DNA from: Dyadobacter sp. CY347
Lineage (GTDB): Bacteria > Bacteroidota > Bacteroidia > Cytophagales > Spirosomataceae
Direction: 5' to 3'
Assembly (NCBI RefSeq): GCF_021502655.1
Contig: NZ_JAKFFT010000004.1
Span: forward strand, 372,001-436,000
Length of the DNA: 64,000 nucleotides
Positions 62,672-64,000 of the stretch are shown piece after piece. The notes beneath the pieces were generated by a model. It did no database searches. It was given only the letters and a program-made list of their open reading frames with translations, and was not told the DNA's origin. Position 1 is the first letter of the stretch; every line of letters begins with the position of its first letter. The position numbers and the translations under genes are program-made.

Positions 62672-62968
62672 ATGGAAAGCCCTGTTCAGCTCACAGAAAA
62701 GGCCAAATCAGAAATAAGAACAACATTAGCCGCCAATAAAATTCCAGATACTTATGGGTTAAGGGTGGGACTCAAAGGCGGCGCCTGCAGCGGTTCATTT
62801 ATGCTGGGTTTCGACACCGCAACCGAGCATGACCAGACTTATGTGGTGGATGATATTAAGATCTTTGTAGACAGGCGACACCTCATGTACGTAATCGGTT
62901 TGTCTGTCGATTTCGAGGAAGGAGCGAACGGCACTGGTTATACGGTTTCCACTGAGGAAAAAGTGTAA
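62672..62968 (+). CDS. HesB/IscA-like iron-sulfur cluster carrier lacking the C-terminal cysteine pair
   Basis: This is a 98-residue A-type carrier-like protein (VQLTEKAKSEIRTTLA, YGLRVGLKGGACSG, DDIKIFVDRRHL, LSVDFEEGANGTGYTV). The first ligand, Cys39, is present, but the usual CxC near the C-terminus is absent and the protein ends STEEKV. Such variants are frequent in Bacteroidota and may need a partner to hold a cluster, or may have another role. Its start is 145 bases from the divergent unknown gene. Confidence 0.85.
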   Translation: MESPVQLTEKAKSEIRTTLAANKIPDTYGLRVGLKGGACSGSFMLGFDTATEHDQTYVVDDIKIFVDRRHLMYVIGLSVDFEEGANGTGYTVSTEEKV

Positions 62969-62981
62969 TTAAGTATTTGCT

Positions 62982-63554
62982 TTAATCTTCAATGGTTACA
63001 TGTTTCCAGTTTTCTCCCGAACGGATCCTGTTAAGCTGCGTATGCGTGATCCCAAACTGCTTTGCAATCATTTTTAGGCGGTTATTATCGTTCTTTAACA
63101 GCTTCTTAATGATCCTTACTTTGCTTTCCGTTAGCTTATAATTCTTTGTCCTTCTTGGAATTACGCGATTGATAAACGCCGGGTTTTCACGGTTATGCTC
63201 GATCATTTCGGCCTTGGTAACCCATTTCAAATTCTCGAAATGATTGTTTTGTTTCTCAAAATCCGAGTGGATCACGAAAATGTGTTCATCGCTTGGTTTA
63301 TCAACAAAATGCTCTGCTACAAGCTTGTGCACGTATCTGTTAATGGTTTTACCACCTGATACCCTTATGTTGAGCGACCTGTAACCTTGTATCACAGAGC
63401 CTTTTATAACCGCACCTTCTTTTGGATTATTTTGAAAGCTCTTTAACCTGCCATAATTTGATACTTCGTAATGAGGAGCGTTCTCGATTTCGTCGAATAT
63501 AATTTTTGCCCACTTTTCGTTCCAGAAACTCCGACTTACATTTGACTCATTCAT
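62982..63554 (-). CDS. NUMOD4/HNH homing-endonuclease-like protein
   Basis: The 190-residue protein has a NUMOD4 segment (about 15-75: WAKIIFDEIENAPHYEVSNYGRLKSF and GYRSLNIRV). The HNH_3-like part (about 76-118) is VHKLVAEHFVD with VIHSDFEKQNNHFENLKWVT. A C-terminal helix-turn-helix region (about 145-185, MIAKQFGITHTQLNRIRSGENW) probably binds DNA. It is not inserted in a recognisable intron or intein here, so it is a free-standing gene. It may be a nuclease or a DNA-binding regulator. Confidence 0.8.
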   Translation of the reverse strand: MNESNVSRSFWNEKWAKIIFDEIENAPHYEVSNYGRLKSFQNNPKEGAVIKGSVIQGYRSLNIRVSGGKTINRYVHKLVAEHFVDKPSDEHIFVIHSDFEKQNNHFENLKWVTKAEMIEHNRENPAFINRVIPRRTKNYKLTESKVRIIKKLLKNDNNRLKMIAKQFGITHTQLNRIRSGENWKHVTIED

Positions 63555-63698
63555 TTTGATACAAGATATATAATTAGTTTTTAAAGCTTTTTTAAGTCCC
63601 TACCTCACCGGGCTTGTTGTCTTGGAAACGATTTTGCATACTTTCGCTGTTAATGTAATCGGAATACGGTTCCTTTTTCATTAACTAAATCAAAAAGC

Positions 63699-64000
63699 AT
63701 GAAGCGCACGCTTATCCTAGGAGCAACCTCAAATCCTTCCAGATACGCTTATCTGGCCGCACAAAAACTCAGGAATTACGGACATCCGATTTTGCTCCTT
63801 GGCCGGAGAAAGGGAACTGCATTAGGTGAAGAAATTCATTTGGACAAAAAAGACTGGAAAGATGTAGATACAGTGACGTTATACATTAATCCAACTCATC
63901 AGCCCGAATATTATGATTATATCCTTTCTTTAAACCCTAAACGCGTCATCTTTAATCCCGGTACAGAGAATCCTGAATTTAAAAGCATCCTTGAAGATAA
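63699..64000 (+). CDS. CoA-binding domain protein, 3' end cut off by window
   Basis: The first 100 codons lie in the window, from the ATG at 63699 to base 64000 with no stop. The start RTLILGATSNPSRYAYLAAQKL and the following GHPILLLG match the CoA_binding_2 (YccU-like) Rossmann family, and IFNPGTENPEF is the expected C-terminal block. Family members have about 120-140 residues, so little is missing. The ligand-binding role is inferred from the family. The upstream gap (63555-63698) shows only a weak TACTTTCG -7-like box at 63649-63656. Confidence 0.82.
   Translation, partial: MKRTLILGATSNPSRYAYLAAQKLRNYGHPILLLGRRKGTALGEEIHLDKKDWKDVDTVTLYINPTHQPEYYDYILSLNPKRVIFNPGTENPEFKSILED

Overview
The window reads as a chromosomal segment of a Bacteroidota bacterium of the Cytophagales type, close to Dyadobacter or related Spirosomataceae. 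This assignment is inferred from gene content and promoter style, not from a database match. The signs are type IX secretion genes (PorX, an SprE/PorW-like lipoprotein and a subtilase with a C-terminal sorting domain), Bacteroidota-restricted families such as DUF2911, few Shine-Dalgarno sequences, several TTG/GTG starts, and promoter elements of the form TTTG-N20-TAnnTTTG. No rRNA, tRNA, CRISPR array, prophage or insertion sequence was seen. One RNA gene, the small SRP RNA (ffs), lies near 44.05-44.14 kb. No gene-free stretch exceeds 300 bases.

Layout. 0-9 kb: partial pterin dehydratase, OsmC, thymidylate synthase, a TRIC/UPF0126 channel, DUF2911, Nudix, a secreted subtilase, an FMN/Fe-S glutamate-synthase-like protein, aroA and an unknown protein. 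9-18 kb: Ldh-type dehydrogenase, mltG, thioesterase, BrkB/YihY, a family 2 glycosyltransferase, Sua5/YrdC, a WbqC-like protein and clpC. 18-24 kb: a secreted esterase and a sugar isomerase converge on a partial ATP synthase operon (atpZ - small membrane protein - atpB - atpE - atpF - atpH). That operon has an intrinsic terminator after atpH and an internal one between atpE and atpF. 24-35.7 kb: SprE/PorW-like lipoprotein, PBP1A, glycerate kinase, uvrC, an HI0933-type flavoprotein, and a two-gene unit of a saccharopine/lysine dehydrogenase-like protein with an ALDH7-like aldehyde dehydrogenase.

35.7-38.5 kb holds the most unusual unit: PqqD-like peptide-binding protein, lasso-peptide B2-type cysteine protease, HPr-kinase-like P-loop kinase and a nucleotidyltransferase. 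The genes are tightly packed behind their own promoter, with no lasso cyclase and no visible precursor gene. It looks like a reduced or divergent RiPP maturation cassette whose substrate is encoded elsewhere.

38.5-51 kb: aldose epimerase, ftsH, rsfS, birA, small membrane and TPR proteins, ffs, transaldolase, ftsE, porX, kdsB, a DUF4905-like protein, a LysM/double-psi-barrel protein and a TIGR02757 protein. 51-59.5 kb is a sugar-catabolic locus: a 1139-residue secreted fusion (ThuA, PQQ-type sugar dehydrogenase, PKD, cytochrome c, C-terminal beta domain), a sugar isomerase/epimerase, two Gfo/Idh/MocA oxidoreductases and a divergently transcribed MFS permease. 59.5-64 kb: mutS2, an unknown membrane protein, an IscA-like protein lacking the C-terminal cysteines, a NUMOD4/HNH protein, and a CoA-binding protein cut off by the window end.
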